From a virus, in IMG/VR virus record IMGVR_UViG_3300014933_000005, positions 1-22,590 of that record: a DNA stretch of 22,590 nt, one strand, 5' to 3'. The notes under the pieces are model-generated. The model was given only the letters and a program-made list of their open reading frames with translations, made no database searches and was not told the DNA's origin. The position numbers and the translations under genes were made by a program. Below, piece by piece: positions 22,397 through 22,590 of this stretch (position 1 is its first letter; every line of letters starts with the position of its first letter).

Positions 22397-22590
22397 ATGG
22401 CTAACAAAATTCAAGTCAAGCGTTCGGCAGTTGCCAGCAAAGTTCCGGTAGTTGCCGACCTTGACCTTGGTGAACTTGCAATCAATACATTTGATGGCAA
22501 ATTGTTCATGAAGAAAAACAATGGAACCGCATCTATTGTTGAGCTTGGTCAAACTGGCCCTGCGGGGCCTACTGGCCCAACGGGTTCAAC
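22397..22590 (+). CDS. Tail fibre protein with collagen-like repeats, cut by window end
   Basis: The first 64 codons of a gene that runs off the right edge. AAGGGA lies about eight bases before the ATG. The N-terminus NKIQVKRSAV...VPVVADLDLGELAINTFDGKLF is a typical fibre attachment module, sharing the 'I.VKR...P....L...E.A.N' pattern with the preceding gene. 'VELGQTGPAGPTGPTGS' then begins Gly-X-Y collagen-like repeats, which form trimeric shafts in phage fibres. Total length and C-terminal receptor domain cannot be seen. Confidence 0.75.
   Translation, partial: MANKIQVKRSAVASKVPVVADLDLGELAINTFDGKLFMKKNNGTASIVELGQTGPAGPTGPTGS

Noticed and set aside
21883-22407. Minus-strand 174-codon frame opposite the fibre gene
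   Set aside because: The sequence is Cys/Ser-rich and unstructured, antisense to a clear fibre gene, in a region where all real genes run rightward.

Overview
This window is the structural (morphogenesis) half of a tailed double-stranded DNA phage with a long, probably non-contractile tail (siphovirus-like, lambda/HK97 grade). Every confident gene is on the plus strand, tightly packed, often with TAATG or ATGA overlaps, in the usual order: small terminase, large terminase, portal, prohead protease, major capsid, head-tail connectors, tail tube, tail-assembly chaperones, tape measure, tail-tip proteins, central fibre, small fibre genes. No lysis, replication, integration, tRNA or CRISPR feature was seen. 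The host is not shown by the sequence. The lambda-type tape measure and J-type tip protein suggest a Gram-negative host, and the style of the small tail proteins recalls phages of freshwater Proteobacteria (inference from memory, not a search).

Region 1 (1-3610): the end of an unidentified upstream reading frame, then a P27-type small terminase, a large terminase with intact Walker and nuclease motifs, and an HK97-type portal. Region 2 (3611-7577): a 137-base gap holds a good sigma70-like promoter and a hairpin that can cover the ribosome site of the protease gene. The prohead protease and a full-length major capsid protein (MCP1, with an N-terminal coiled-coil/delta domain) follow, then a strong intrinsic terminator. 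Past the terminator come a GIY-YIG/NUMOD3 homing endonuclease gene and a second, paralogous major capsid protein (MCP2) that lacks the delta domain.

Region 3 (7580-10485): adaptor, head-closure protein and tail terminator, two tandem paralogous tail-tube proteins, and two small unknown genes. Region 4 (10495-14204): tail-assembly chaperone G and its -1 frameshift product GT. The slippery heptamer A_AAA_AAC lies directly before the G stop codon, and a nested inverted-repeat structure begins five bases downstream of it. An HK97 gp10-like protein and an 806-residue tape measure follow. Region 5 (14204-19207): gpM- and gpL-position tail-tip proteins, a GNAT acetyltransferase in the gpK position, and an 1106-residue J-like protein. 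Region 6 (19218-22590): a cassette of short fibre/tip-decoration genes, most with their own good Shine-Dalgarno site, ending in a fibre gene cut by the window edge.

The most striking property is that both main shell-forming proteins are duplicated: two HK97-fold capsid proteins and two tail-tube proteins. The capsid copies are separated by a terminator and a homing endonuclease gene. A promoter before the protease and a terminator after MCP1 would make protease plus MCP1 a high-output unit, with MCP2 and the genes beyond it reached mainly by read-through. This suggests a virion built from unequal amounts of paralogous subunits.
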